Counted from the stretch's first letter, positions 32,276-43,377 are shown. The stretch: DNA of 64,000 bases from Stemphylium vesicarium (GCA_004380135.1 QXCR01000018.1:248001-312000), one strand, 5' to 3'. Notes: a model not told the origin generated them from the letters alone. A program made the numbers and translations.

Positions 32276-33339
32276 ATGCCTGGCTCTTTCTCGAGAATCA
32301 AGGATAAGGCGAGGCGACATCTGGGCGACCCTAGTCCCGATGAAGCCTATCTTTCTTGTGAGTTGTGGATGCACTATCACTAGAGAGAGAGCCACGACTG
32401 ACTGAATGTAGATCATGATGTTAGAGGTGTGTTTGTGCGTCACCTATTCTTTGACTTGCGAGCGTTATGTGCATTTGGAGACCAAGGTAGCAGCGGTACT
32501 GACGGATACAGTGACTCGAGCGGATCTTGACAGTATCAGGACCAATGACTGGCTTACCGATAACGTGCGCATACAATCCTATTCCGCTATCAAACCCGCG
32601 TGGCTAATGCTTTCTACAGGCAATCGCCTTCTGGCAAGAGTATCTCGAGCGTGAAGAGCTGAGCGCTTACCCCAAAGCCTCCATAGTCCTCCTGCGTCCC
32701 TCCATGTCCTACATGCTTAGGCAAACCCCCGAGCCCCTCACCCTCAAGGAAGTCCTGCCGAATTTCAACAACACCACACACGTATTCCTCCCTATAAACG
32801 ACAGCAGCGACGTCACCCAGGCAGAAGGTGGATCGCATTGGTCCCTCTTACTCGTCTCCATCATCGATGGCGTTTCCTTTCACTACGATTCCATGAGTCA
32901 GTGCAACGAGCGCGAAGCACGGAGCACGACCATGAAGCTAGAACAACTGCTGGGGAAGAGACTAAGGTTTATACCCATGGGAGACAGTCCGCAGCAGGAG
33001 AACGGAAGCGACTGCGGAGTATTCGTTTGTGTGCTCATGCGACATTTGTTGCTGAAGAGGCTGCTAAGGGCGGATGCAAGCAAAAAGGTCAGCATGAGCA
33101 TGCGTGACTCGCATATCAATGCAAAGGATGGACGGAAGACAATGCTCAAAGTGATTGAGGATAGGAGGGAAGAGGGAAAGAGGAGACGCTCGTAAGTCTC
33201 CAACGCAATGTGAAGCCTATTGAAGTCCAAGAGCTAATGTCGTTACAGTGGTAGTCATTCGCCGTTTAGAAACCCGTCCGCCCACTCGAAGAGCCCACCA
33301 CGCATCGGCGAGGAACAATCACAATCTCAGGAGCGCTAG
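32276..33339 (+). CDS. NEDP1: NEDD8-specific (SENP8/NEDP1-type) Ulp1-fold cysteine protease
   Basis: Five exons: 32276-32357, 32412-32426 (15 nt), 32512-32564, 32620-33191 and 33249-33339; 270 aa. The N-terminus is short, as in SENP8 rather than the long Ulp1/Ulp2. TRADLDSIRTNDWLTDNAIA is the substrate-binding start of the C48 domain. The catalytic set is visible: His123 in GGSHWSLLL, Asp140 in HYDSM, a Gln in the SPQQENG loop and Cys182 in SDCGVFVC. His-to-Asp spacing of 17 matches SENP8. It would deconjugate NEDD8/Rub1 from cullins. The last intron has a GTAAGT donor; without its removal translation stops immediately at the TAA inside that donor, giving 241 aa. The spliced tail (GSHSPFRNPSAHSKSPPRIG) is Ser/Pro-rich. 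Confidence 0.88.
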
Positions 33340-33995
33340 GAGCGTTAGCAGCGTTAGGAACGAACTGAAATCGACGAGTGGTCTTGTGTTCACCGGATTA
33401 CGTCGACAACCTCCACTCATCACACTGGAAGGGATAGGTTCAGTGGCTCTATCGTACAGATGGCCACGTGGGAGCAACGGGACACGGTTTCAAGCATACC
33501 AGTCACATGGCTCTGACACGCATGACCTGGTTCACACGAAAAAGGGAAAAAATAATATACGAATCATGTTTAACGAGTTATGCACTTCACATCAATATGG
33601 GTAAGTCGAGGCGCATCAGCACTGGAGTTTAGTTTGAAGGGGGCAAAACACGGACATATACCATACGAAATGCAACGCATCAGCTTTTACATCTCAGCCT
33701 TGTCTCGCAGCTGCTTGACGAACCGTCACATGTGCAAGTAAGAGAGTTGTAGAATGTCACACGATCCTACATGGACATTACTGCACGACGTGACTTTGGT
33801 TCAAACAGGGACATTCATTTATGTTCAAGATAAGGGCATACATACTCCATCTGCAGTTCAGACTCAACCCAACTGCTTCTATAGTGTCCTAACCTCTCAC
33901 ATACTCAGTCAAGAAACGCCACTCATGCAGACCAACCGGACCAAACCTTCATAACATCAACCGCGCCGACAAAAGCCGAGCCAGTGCCAGCACAC
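33340..33995. other. Convergent 3' flanks, protease / mannosidase
   Basis: 656 bp, no supported gene. A degenerate repeat of GCGCTAGGA/GCGTTAG(C/G)A blocks lies at 33332-33360 next to the protease stop. Otherwise nothing recognisable. Confidence 0.5.
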
Positions 33996-36226
33996 CTACG
34001 ACGTCTTCTTCTCGTCCTCCGCCTTCTTCGGCACAAGGTTCCCCTTGTCATCTCTCGGAATGCGCTCCCAGCCCGTCTTAAACCTCTTCTTACTCGCGTC
34101 AAAGCGGGGGAAAGCATGCGCCTCGGTGTTGAAAACGATTTGATCGAGGGGCAGGAGGTCGTCGGGGGAGAAGAGAAGGTACATGTACTTTAGCGTTTCG
34201 GCCTGTGGAAATCGCACATGTTAGCAAGGCATCCTCTCTCCAAAAAGACAAAGAGGGGGGGTGTGGAGTATGTGTGAACAAGAAAATATAAACTTACCAG
34301 CCAAAAGCTCTCCATATTATCCCTCGTAGGCGGAGGAATCTTGGTAACATCACCAACACTAGAGAACCCACCGTTACCCTCGACCGCTGTATGCTTAACA
34401 AACGATTCGAACATTTCCCAGCCCCACTCCCGGTACACGTCGTCGCCGGTGATACGCCACATATACAGTAGCGACTCGACTGTCTCGGGCCGCTGCAGAT
34501 TATGCGAATCCGCAGGCTTGATATTGAAATCCGCCTTCCAGCCCTCGTCCTCCGGCACCGCGGTATCAAGTTCCGATTTCGAAGGAAGAATCTCAGTGCG
34601 GTACATTTTGGGCGGGTCGTCGAGGACGAAATGTGCGATTTCGGGGGCCAGGCCCGTGGCGGTGACTTTGTACATGCCCATGCAAGTTTTTGTGAGTTCG
34701 CGCGCGAGGGTAATGTCTTCTTCTTGCTCAGCGCCCCAGGTGGGGAGCTTGCGGGCTTCGGAGAGGGGCGCGCCGCCTGTTACGGCGAGGGCGATGGTGC
34801 CGGGCAGGAAGCAGACGAGGTGATCCATTTTGGGGTGCAGGTTGCCTTCTATGCCGTTGGGGCGCTCGGCTAGCACAGTGAAGTGGCTGTTTTTGGTGTA
34901 GGTGAGGAGGTGCTTCTTTGCGCCTCGGAGCGACTCGTTCCACATTTCTTGGTATACCGGCTCTTGTTTCTGCGTCTGTAGGTATTGCTTGGGTAGATAT
35001 TCGTAATAGCTGTCACCCCGGCTGCCCCACCGGATCTCGTTGCCCCGGAATGTGCCCTTGTCGGCGTAGATGAAGATGGGTAGGAGACCGTCTTTGGCGC
35101 CCAGGTTGTCGACGACTTGCATCACCTTTTCAGACACGTCCCAGTATTGTGCTTCGCCCGTCAGGTACGCGAGGTACTTCATTTCCAGCTGGAGCGTCGT
35201 TGCTTCTGCTGTGGAAGACGCACCGCCGTCGGCGTGCGAGGCTTCGCCCTTGGCGTCCCTGAGAATAACGCTAGCCCAAGGGACACCCGAAGGTGACTCG
35301 TATGCACCCATAAGACGGTCGGCAAGGTCCGTGGCCTTCTCTAAGAAGACATCCTCTTCATTCGCATTCGCTGGCTTCAACCCGGGAAGTGTGTCTTGTA
35401 GATAATGTGCCGAGAGGAGACCGCCGAGCATGCGAATCGTAGTTTCGAACGTGTTGACATCCTGCTTCTTGTCGTAATCCAAACTCGTTGATATCCATTC
35501 GCGTGCGTGGTTGAGTTCTTTGGTCAGGTTCATAATCATGAGGGTGTCGAGTGCATCCACAATGATCCAACCCAGGCCATTGGGCTCAGCCATGTATCGT
35601 CCCTTCTTCGAAATGGGATGGTACTCGTCGTATCCCCAGCCGTGCTCCTCGTATGCGTTCCAGCTCAGTAAGAAGGCGTCCTTTACTGCTTGTCTCCGCT
35701 TCTCCCAGTCTGCTTTGCTCGTCTTGCCTGCAGCGCTTCCGCCGAGTTTTGATGCCAGACTCTTCCCCCTATCCGTGTCATCTTGTACTCTGCCTACGCT
35801 TGTACCTCCACTCGACCATCCAAACCAGTAGAAGAGCCCCAGGACGACCAGCGCTATAAACCCCATCCCCCTCTTGCTCCTTACGAAGCCTCGCCTTCCC
35901 CTCGCACCGCCACCGCCATATCCATATACTTTTCCAGAGGGCTTGTCTTTATACATTGGTAAACCTTTCTCGCTCCCTGGAAGCTTGCTCCAAACATTAT
36001 CTTCAAACTTGCGTTGCGCGCTCTCGAAATTGGGTACGTTGCGCGGGATAGCGAAAGACATATCTGAGTCCTGGATCGCTTGCTTCGTGGCCTGGACTGC
36101 CTGCTTGCTCGATTCGACGGCTTGCGAGGCGGTTTTGTTGGCGGCGTTCTGGAGGATGCCAAAGGCGGAGGGTGTCTTGAAGGTTGCTTTGCTGCGGAGG
36201 TTGAATGGATCGCGTGTCGAGTTCAT
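33996..36226 (-). CDS. MNS1: GH47 alpha-1,2-mannosidase, type II membrane protein
   Basis: Two exons, 36226-34298 and 34202-33996, with a 95-nt intron; 711 aa. Class I mannosidase trimming Man9 glycans in the ER or Golgi. A single membrane helix at about 121-138 (MGFIALVVLGLFYWFGW) follows an unusually long basic cytosolic tail of about 120 residues with a heptad-like Ala/Gln/Lys stretch. The catalytic domain shows DAFLLSWNAYEEHGWGYDEY, LGWIIVDALDTLMIMNL, FETTIRMLGGLLSAHYL, the DSYYEYLPKQYL motif, LVCFLPG, RPETVESLLYMWRITGD and the calcium-site end IVFNTEAHAFPRF. All GH47 landmarks are present. The upstream in-frame region to 36259 begins with TTG, so ATG at 36226 is chosen. Confidence 0.95.
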
Positions 36227-36970
36227 CGGGCGGCGCGACGCGTCTTCTAGCGGTAACAATAGATGAACGAGCGAATGAAATTCACTCTAGGGAATCGAGC
36301 AGTCCAAACATCTTGCTCCAGACCCTGAATAGGCTCGAGGACTAATGTCCAACATCGTTCTCTGACTCGCCAGGTGTTCAGTGCTCACCTCCGATGTGAA
36401 CAGCTTGGCCTGACAGGGGGCCCCTGCAACTTTGCACTGTCAGTCACGGCTGCGGAGGTTAACGGGAGAGCTCCACCTTACTACCTCAGCCTCGTTGCGC
36501 AGCAATCTCACATCATTCCTCCCCGTAGATCCGGCAGGAGACGCGTAGTCAGGCACGGTCTGAGCCTCCTTCCCGCGGGATGGATTTGCCGGAGAATATT
36601 ATGTATAATCATGGTAGGCGCATCGTCGCTGAATTTCATTCCAGAAGTGCTCGACTCTATTCTCATGATCATCGCATACCCTGCACCATTTCTACCATTA
36701 CCGCATCCTATCGTCATTGCCGTATACACGTTACGTGATGGGCTCCTACACCAAAGATGAAGTGCGCTTCCTATGCTTCGCTCTCTTCTCTTGTTTCCCT
36801 TTACACCGTTGCTTTCGGCTCGCGCGCACTACTTCTCCTCAAGTAAAGAAATCAGATACTGCCAGCATCTCCAGATCGCAGTCTCAAAAGCCTAGCAAGA
36901 AGGATACTGAACGACCCGACTCCGCATCTTCGCACAAGCAACCTTTTCAAACACAGACTCAAGAACAGCC
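36227..36970. promoter_or_regulatory. Divergent promoter, mannosidase / MBL-fold gene, with uORF
   Basis: 744 bp between divergent starts. On the + strand an ATG at 36738 opens a 78-codon ORF whose TGA (36972-36974) overlaps the ATG of the next gene as ATGA. The encoded peptide is Ser/Lys/Gln-rich without a known domain. No other gene seen. Confidence 0.5.
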
Positions 36971-38029
36971 ATGAAGCGCATCCAAATTACACCAGACGGC
37001 TCAGGCCCACCTACAAAACTCGATACAACTGTCCCTGCATCTCTGCCCGACGCCAAAGAAACCAAGATCCATCCACAGAACGCTCCGGACGCTGCAACTA
37101 ATGCTTCCCTGTTCTTTGTAGGGACTGCGACTACGATCTTAGAGTGGGAAGGCATTCGCATCCTCACAGATCCCAACTTCTTGCATGCGGGCGACCATGT
37201 TCACCTAGGACCTGGTGTCAGTGCGACGAGACAGACGAACCCAGCAATCGATCTTGAGGAGTTGCCGCGAATCGATGCAATCCTGTTGTCGCATTACCAC
37301 GAAGACCACTTTGATCGGGAGGTGGAAGAGAAGCTGTCGAAAAGTCTACCAATCATCACCACACCGCATGCGAAGGAGTGTCTTACCGGCAAAGGAGACG
37401 ACTCTTTCAACAATGTGCACGCGCTTGACTTTTGGAACAGTATGCTCCTGGATGTGTCGGGGAGGGAGAAGGCGCAAGAAAGTGGCCCAAAACCAAGCAT
37501 CAAGGTCACTGGTATGCCGGGGAAGCATGTGCCGCCTGGTCCGCTGAACGTCGCAAACGAGATTCTCGGTGCTGTTCCACCTACAAACGGGTGGATGATT
37601 GAGCTTGGATACACTGATGCTTCTTCCACTGACCAGGAGAACTTCGAAAACGGATATCGCATCTACATCTCAGGAGACACGCTCATGGTGGACGAGCTCA
37701 AGGAGATTCCAGAGCGATACAAGGACCAGGATATCGACTTGATGCTGATCCATCTGGGAGGCACGACGATTCCCAGTCCCAAGATGCCGCTGCTGATGGT
37801 TACGATGGATGCGAATCAAGGCGTACAGTTGATGCAGCTCATCAACCCTGACCTGACGATTCCGGTCCACTACGATGACTACGATGTCTTCCTGAGTCCA
37901 CTGGATGATTTCAAGAAGGCGGTTCATGCGGCAGGCCTAGACACAAAGGTAGTGTATCTGGACCGAAAGGATCAGTACAAATTCAACGTCAAGCATGGGC
38001 AGAAGAAGCCGAAGCAGTCGCTGTATTAG
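36971..38029 (+). CDS. Metallo-beta-lactamase-fold hydrolase (UlaG / NAPE-PLD-like)
   Basis: Intronless, 352 aa. The MBL signature H-x-H-x-D-H is intact: His108, His110, Asp112 and His113 in LLSHYHEDHFD. Other metal ligands and strands follow: GMPGKHVPPG around the third His, ISGDT for the bridging Asp, and IPVHYDDYDVF for the last His. WEGIRILTDPNFLHAGDH is the family's N-terminal strand. This arrangement is the Lactamase_B_2/UlaG type, which includes fungal NAPE-PLD-like and lactonase-like proteins; the substrate cannot be told from sequence. There is no signal peptide, so cytosolic. The start overlaps the stop of an upstream ORF as ATGA. Confidence 0.88.
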   Translation: MKRIQITPDGSGPPTKLDTTVPASLPDAKETKIHPQNAPDAATNASLFFVGTATTILEWEGIRILTDPNFLHAGDHVHLGPGVSATRQTNPAIDLEELPRIDAILLSHYHEDHFDREVEEKLSKSLPIITTPHAKECLTGKGDDSFNNVHALDFWNSMLLDVSGREKAQESGPKPSIKVTGMPGKHVPPGPLNVANEILGAVPPTNGWMIELGYTDASSTDQENFENGYRIYISGDTLMVDELKEIPERYKDQDIDLMLIHLGGTTIPSPKMPLLMVTMDANQGVQLMQLINPDLTIPVHYDDYDVFLSPLDDFKKAVHAAGLDTKVVYLDRKDQYKFNVKHGQKKPKQSLY

Positions 38030-38306
38030 CAGCCATAGCGCTGTAGAGTCCGTAGCTAGCTGTTCAGTAATGAGAACCACATGAAACCACCACAATCGTG
38101 TCAAGAAAACAGTCGTGATGTTCGGAATGAATTTTTGGCTTTTTTCATTCCTGGTGGTAACCCAGTGTGAAAGAGGGTTCCGTAATGTCATTGAACAAGG
38201 GTTATCCGTTGTGACGCCGTCCGCCCATGCTTTCATGCTTCGTGCGCATCATGTACTGATGTCCCCGCACACTTCCGTCCTCAGTCCCTCATGCCTCTCG
38301 ATCCGT

Positions 38307-38782
38307 TTATGCGGTGCGCTTGCCCTTGGGGTTCTTCTTTCCGACATCGGAGATGGTAAGACCTATTTTGGAATTAGAATGGATGACCTAGGCACATGGA
38401 TGTGTGGTTTGTAGGTGGTGCGTACCCGGGGGCAGACTCTGCTTGAGCTTCTCGGCCTTGTCGGTGTCCTTAAGGACGAGGGTGTAGACGTTGGTTGAGC
38501 ATCGGACCTTGAACTTGATGTTGTTGACCTTCTTGTTCTTCTTTATGCGGGCGGCTATTGCATTCTGTCAGTTAAACTCTCTCACAAATTGTACTGAAGC
38601 CCATTTGCGGTCGATCCGCCCTGCAGTTGCTGTTGTTCAATCGTCGTGCGAACTTCTTCCTCGTCTCCTTGCTGCAACCGCGAGGGACAGATTCCGCGTC
38701 AAAATTGGATAGACGTACACTTAGCATCCTTGCGCCTGCAGATCTCGATGAACTGCTTGATGTCGGAAACTTCGGAAGGCAT
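38307..38782 (-). CDS. RPL38: Large ribosomal subunit protein eL38
   Basis: Three exons: 38782-38719, 38554-38426 and 38362-38307, with introns of 164 and 63 nt; 82 aa, the usual eL38 length. The protein reads MPSEVSDIKQFIEICRRKDA, then KSARIKKNKK, IKFKVRCSTNVYTLVLKDTD, KAEKLKQSLPPGLTISDVG, ending KGKRTA. These are the diagnostic eL38 blocks of the 60S subunit. The first intron splits a Ser codon after AAGT with a GTACGT donor; a donor two bases earlier would break the frame. The gene is too fragmented to show as a long ORF. It is convergent with the MBL gene and divergent from the 91-aa gene. Confidence 0.96.
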
Positions 38783-39108
38783 CTTGACGGTATTGTGTGG
38801 ACGAGTCGTTGGGGGTCGGATCGTGAAGTTCGAGGACGAATTTGTCCCATGGTGTGGAGCGAGCATCTCGCTTGGATGCACGGTCCACCAAGGGGCTGAC
38901 CGCAAGCGTTGCTGCTTCGGGCTTGGTGGGGTGACGACGTCTGTGGCGCACCGCACGGGAAGGCGAGGAGGCTACAGGGGCGCTGGAGTGCTGCCTGTTT
39001 CCCTAGACATACTTGAAGACCTCTTCCTGTCTCCTAAAGGTTTCATTTTCGCAGTGAAGTGTAAGGTACCTTAACAACCCTCCATAACCACGCACCTCAA
39101 CTTCCAAC
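38783..39108. promoter_or_regulatory. Shared divergent promoter, eL38 / 91-aa membrane protein
   Basis: 326 bp between the two ATGs. A ribosomal-protein promoter is expected here. No TATA box found; no ORF of note. Confidence 0.5.
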
Positions 39109-39653
39109 ATGCCGACCCCCATCGATCGAGCAGTACAACAACGTGTAGGTTACTCATGGCTATCCTGGCATCTGCTATACATAGTGGGCCTTCTATGCGA
39201 AACGATATGCAGACACTAAATTGCATCCAGGGCCCGTTCTTCGCCTTTGCAGCAGTCGTCGCTGGCGTTGCAGCATGGAGTATTTGGGGCCAAGACATCT
39301 TCCCTAGTCAAGATCCTACTGGTGGTATGTCGCACCCGGTGCAAATACCTGTTTGCGATTTCAACAATCACTAACGTCTTTTAGACCCAGAAACTTGGAC
39401 CCACGATCAATGCGTCACCTGGCTCAAGCACGTAAGTATCCACAACTCAGATTCGACAGTCGATCTTTGCCCCATAGGTCACTGCTTTCCAAAGGGACTT
39501 TTGTGATGAGATATCAAGTGTCTAGTCACTGGATCTGTGCTGATACCGGCGCAGCGGAACCTACATCCTTCCCCTCTTGCGACAACGGCGGAGCTACTGG
39601 AGAGGATCAAGGCCAATATGAGGGTAGCTCGAGAGCGGACTCCTGGTCAATGA
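39109..39653 (+). CDS. 91-aa membrane protein with SAP/HeH-like helix motif
   Basis: Four exons: 39109-39144, 39231-39324, 39385-39431 and 39555-39653; phases close exactly to 91 aa. Start MPTPIDRAVQQR, then one membrane helix (FFAFAAVVAGVAAWSIWG), a short acidic link (DIFPSQDPTGDPETWTHDQC) and a helix-extended-helix motif VTWLKHRNLHPS followed by TAELLERIKANMR. The last part resembles the SAP/HeH-like folds seen in fungal Ish1/Msc1-type proteins, where W-L-x-x-R-N-L and E-L-L-E-R-I-K-x-N recur. I do not know a named family; the single-pass topology is clear. Not visible as a long ORF, it was assembled from GTAGGT, GTATGT and GTAAGT donors and CAG/TAG acceptors. Confidence 0.78.
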
Positions 39654-40146
39654 TCTCTCGTGGAGGTCACATAAAGTGCAATCCCATTTCTTTCTTGGTC
39701 TATGAATTGAATTGAGAAGCAGTTACATAGGTTCCCTTGATACCTTGAATACATCGATTCCTCGTTTACTTGAGATTCGATTCGACAGTAGCATGAACCT
39801 ACCCAGTTTCCTGAAGCACGTGCAATTGCATATGGTATACCTGTTAGTAGCATTCCACTGTGCATACTTGGAAACTGGTTGTTACAGAGTACAACTACAA
39901 GTTTCTATTTTCTATGATACAGCTGTATGCGCCCAGCTAAGCAATCGCCAACCTATCCAAATCTCAAAAGTACTCCAATCCACCCTCGGCCTGACTCGTC
40001 GTGATGTCTTCATAGTCGTCCGGCTGAGCAATCGTCCATCTACTCGAAGTCCTGAACATACCCTGAGTTACTCCAGGCCTACCTTTCCCACCCAACGCCG
40101 TGCTCCATCCAAATCACTTTTACCACCCATCTACAGGTCGACCGCC
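39654..40146. other. Convergent 3' flanks
   Basis: 493 bp between tail-to-tail genes, AT-rich. The + strand ORF starting at 39712 runs into the antisense of the next gene and is rejected. Nothing else seen. Confidence 0.55.
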
Positions 40147-42189
40147 CTAATTGCCATCCTCGTCCTTCTTAAAATCCTCCAGGATCGCCACGCTCGCGTG
40201 GTAATGCTCGGATTCCTCGGTGAAAGCGTTTTCTTCGTCCATCATCTCCTTGTTTATACGCTCCAATTTCTCGGCCATGTGTTGCTTGTATGGAGCCATC
40301 TGTTGGTCGATTGCTGCTTGCCTCTTGGCCGTCTCTTGACGCTTCTTGTGCACTTCCTCCAGCTTCTTGCGCTGATTTGCGAGCTGGATTTCGATAGACG
40401 CCATCTTGGGAGTCGGGTAGCGCGAAGTGACTGGTGCTAGTAAAGGTCCGGTGGACGACAGGACGGGCGCTGTGTCAACCCTCGGACGCTTCGGTTCAAC
40501 AGGCGTACCGTTAGTGAACGTAGAGAAACGCTTGTTTGCCGTAGTAGCAGAATAAAGCGTGGCAGTGTTTGGGGTCGGGCTCGGGGTGCTTGTCGGAGGA
40601 GAGCTAGGCTTCGGTCTCGGTTTCTTTGTTGGCGTGACCTTGGGCTGCGTAGGCATCTTGACTACCTCCTTCGCAGGGACCGCAGTCTCTTTCGGAGTAT
40701 CGTGCGTGACAGCAGATTCATTGCCTGGAATACTGACTTTCTTCGTCGCTTCATCCTCGGCAGAGCCATTGGTACCGTCCTTAACCACGTTCGCAAAAGT
40801 CGGCGCATTGACCATAGAAGAGGACTTATTTTCATCAAGATCCCTGGCATTCGAACCTTTGGCGAAGTCCGCGGCGGCTGAATGTGGTGCAAGTGGCTTC
40901 TCAGCGGGATTGCTGGATGTTTTCGCTTGAAGACCCTCCTTGGTATCACCCTGCTGAGGGGCCGGGCTTATTGGATTTCCAGAATTCGGCTCAGTGATCT
41001 TGCTGGGAGAGGTAGGTACGTTTTGCACCATAGTGGAAGCTGTCATTGTTGCTGTCGAGCTTGCCTTGGGATCGAGGGGTGTCTTCGCGGGGGTGGATGA
41101 CTATGAGTAGACGTTAGCAGCAGGCAACAGTTGAACCAAATGAGGGACTTCTGATGACGCAACGAATAATAAGCGGGCCAGATAAAGGTATCCAGAATTC
41201 TATTACCTTCCGCGATCGGTGAACGTTTCTCGCCGGAGCACCTGGCGTACCAGGCGAAAATGGAGAAGAGGAACGGGTCGATGTATCCCCTTCGTCCTTC
41301 AGAGGCTTCGTGCCCACCTCAAGCCGCGGCACAGGCTCCAATGACAGGACATGAGCCTCGGTAGTCTCCTTGGATAAGGGATCGTATGTGCAATCCAAGT
41401 GGTGCTCGTCAAGCGCTTCTAGGTCAATGATTCAGTATAATTCTAGTGGGGAATGCTTTTCGTCTACCTTTGCTTCGGTAGTGGAATCTGAATATCGCCC
41501 ACGGCTCTTTTCCCGGGCGTGGCTGGTTCATCTTCTTCTTGTGCCCGTTGTCTGCTGGCTTGCTCAAAGGTGCCGAGTTCTTCTCGATGTCAAGTTGGAA
41601 GGTCGGCGGTATCCGCTTATATTGCACGACCTTCTCAGTACCGTCCTCAGTGCTCTCTTTCAATGATTTATAGTAGTTCCTGTTATCATCAACGGCATGA
41701 AAGACGGATAGCTGGCGCGTTACATAGAGCCGAAGCTCCATAGTACCAACCGTCTCTTGCATGTCTGCCTGAGTGCTGGTCACATTGGACAGAGAAGCGA
41801 CCGTCATCTCGGAATCAATTGTCCCACCCTTTGTCTTGAACAGAAACTTCTCTGTGTCAAGTTTCTTGTTCGTTTGCGGACGAACGCTCTTGGCAACAGT
41901 CCAGCTGGATTTCCGAAGCACACCATCCACGATGGCATCATGCACAATGATCAACGTCTATCACACTGTCAGAAAGCTTGAAAATCTAGTCCATATCGCT
42001 ATGACTTACTGTGCCTGTGAATTTGCCCCCGAACTTGGGTTGCTGTTCCTCTTCGATGGGGACATAACAGCATATTGCACGATCCCTGCCGTCGACATAT
42101 TCACCGTACTCTTCCAGGGCCTTGATGCTGCCATTTACGTAAACGTGGACCTCCGCCTTTCGGTCTGTATCCTTTTCGACGACCTTCAT
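40147..42189 (-). CDS. Uncharacterised 611-aa protein with N-terminal beta domain (DUF7918-like) and C-terminal coiled coil
   Basis: Four exons: 42189-42010, 41957-41468, 41418-41207 and 41100-40147; 611 aa. Residues about 1-220 form a compact, strand-rich domain: MKVVEKDTDRKAEVHVYVNG, IVHDAIVDGVLRKSSW, then WAIFRFHYRSKEAL and LDCTYD. The layout (V-Y-V-N-G near the start, F-R-F-x-Y-R-S near the end) resembles fungal DUF7918 proteins, a comparison made from memory and not certain. The rest is Ser/Pro/Thr-rich and ends in a charged coiled coil (EIQLANQRKKLEEVHKKRQE, HMAEKLERINKEMMDEENAF). The coding frame stays open upstream for 14 codons to a TAG at 42232-42234, so a further 5' exon is possible. 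Function unknown. Confidence 0.75.
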
Positions 42190-43377
42190 CGTAATCTTGG
42201 CGGGAAGCTTTACGAAGTGGTGCTAGACTAGGGCGCGGGCTTACCAGACGGGGAATTAGGCTGCGGATGCAATCCGGCCTTAGGCTGAGCGGACTGAAGT
42301 GGTGAGTAATAAGGGAGGGCCGATCACGCAGTGTTGGTGGATAGGCAAGTGCAGTATCCAATCGACTGATGAGCGTGTGTTTCTGAAGTCAAGCGTAGGT
42401 CCCAAACGGTACTAAAATGAGTTTGGACAGCTTCTTGAAGATGTTGCTATGGAGAAGAAGGTGAATGAGAATTGATAACAGGAGCTCAGACCCAAATCGA
42501 AGTAGAACATCAGCAATTTGTCTCTTCTTTGAGTTGCTGTAGTCGATGTGGACGAGTCTGTGATGGTTGCTTAAGTGGTAGAGTGTGAGGATTGGGATAA
42601 GGAAGAGAAGATACGATAAGTAGCCACACAGTATGAAGCTGGTCAAAGATGGCTGGACAACGAGGTGAAGGTCGAAATCGCCACGTGTATCAGGATGCTG
42701 ATGATATGCAGAGGTACGATGAATGCTATAGCAAGCTTGGGCGAATGCTCGCATGGTGCACTTCAGAGATGGATGCATTGGAGAATCATGCCCTAGGAAG
42801 CTGCAAATACACATCCCAGCTATCCAGACCTCGACTCCCCTGTGGTTTTAGATGATTGATCCAGGTGATCGCTTGGTCCATGATGGAGTTGGCATCCGGA
42901 CGTCTTTGGTATATTGTCGTAGTCTGCGGTGCGCTGGCGTTGTCATCTCCGCGACTGCCTTGTGAAATCTACAAAATCTCGCTGGAAAGCATTCATGTCT
43001 AGACGCTCAAGAATAATCAATCCCCAAAGATGTCGAGTTGTCGGCCACGGCTATACCTCGTTGTCACATGTGAATGCTTCCGTTTGCCCGAAAGTGGGAG
43101 ACAGAGGGGCTACACATGCCAAAGCAACGACCTCTGATGCGACATTCATCGCAAACATGAACACAATGAAAAGAAAACATGGATAGTCGAAGGCACGATA
43201 CATGCCCTGCGTCGGAGATATTAGAGACAGCGAGCCGCGGCGCGGGACGGATGCGGTCATTCGCCAAGCGCGGTTTCTTCCTTCGGTTCCCGGGATGCTT
43301 TTTCGGCGAACGGCAGCTTCAGCTTGTTTCTCTCTACCTCAAATCCCTCACCACCAGCCCAACGCCGCAACTTCACC
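42190..43377. other. Divergent intergenic region before IDH1
   Basis: About 1.2 kb. A 141-codon minus-strand ORF (42389-42814) is Leu/Ile/His-rich without domain or splice context and is not called. The right end holds a CT-rich leader of IDH1. No TATA box recognised. Confidence 0.5.

Noticed and set aside
30232..33339. Secondary-metabolite cluster around the aminotransferase
   Set aside because: Neighbours are ERV2 and a NEDD8 protease; no polyketide synthase, peptide synthetase, transporter or P450 in the window.
39712..40440. 242-codon plus-strand ORF
   Set aside because: Starts in a 3' flank and continues as antisense of the 611-aa protein's coiled coil; Leu-rich because of that complement.
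42210..42231. 22-nt intron upstream of the 611-aa protein
   Set aside because: Too short to be spliced; the GTAAGC there is probably coincidental or belongs to another junction.
42389..42814. 141-codon hydrophobic minus-strand ORF
   Set aside because: Composition (Leu/Ile/His) follows local AT bias; no good ATG context or homologous feature.
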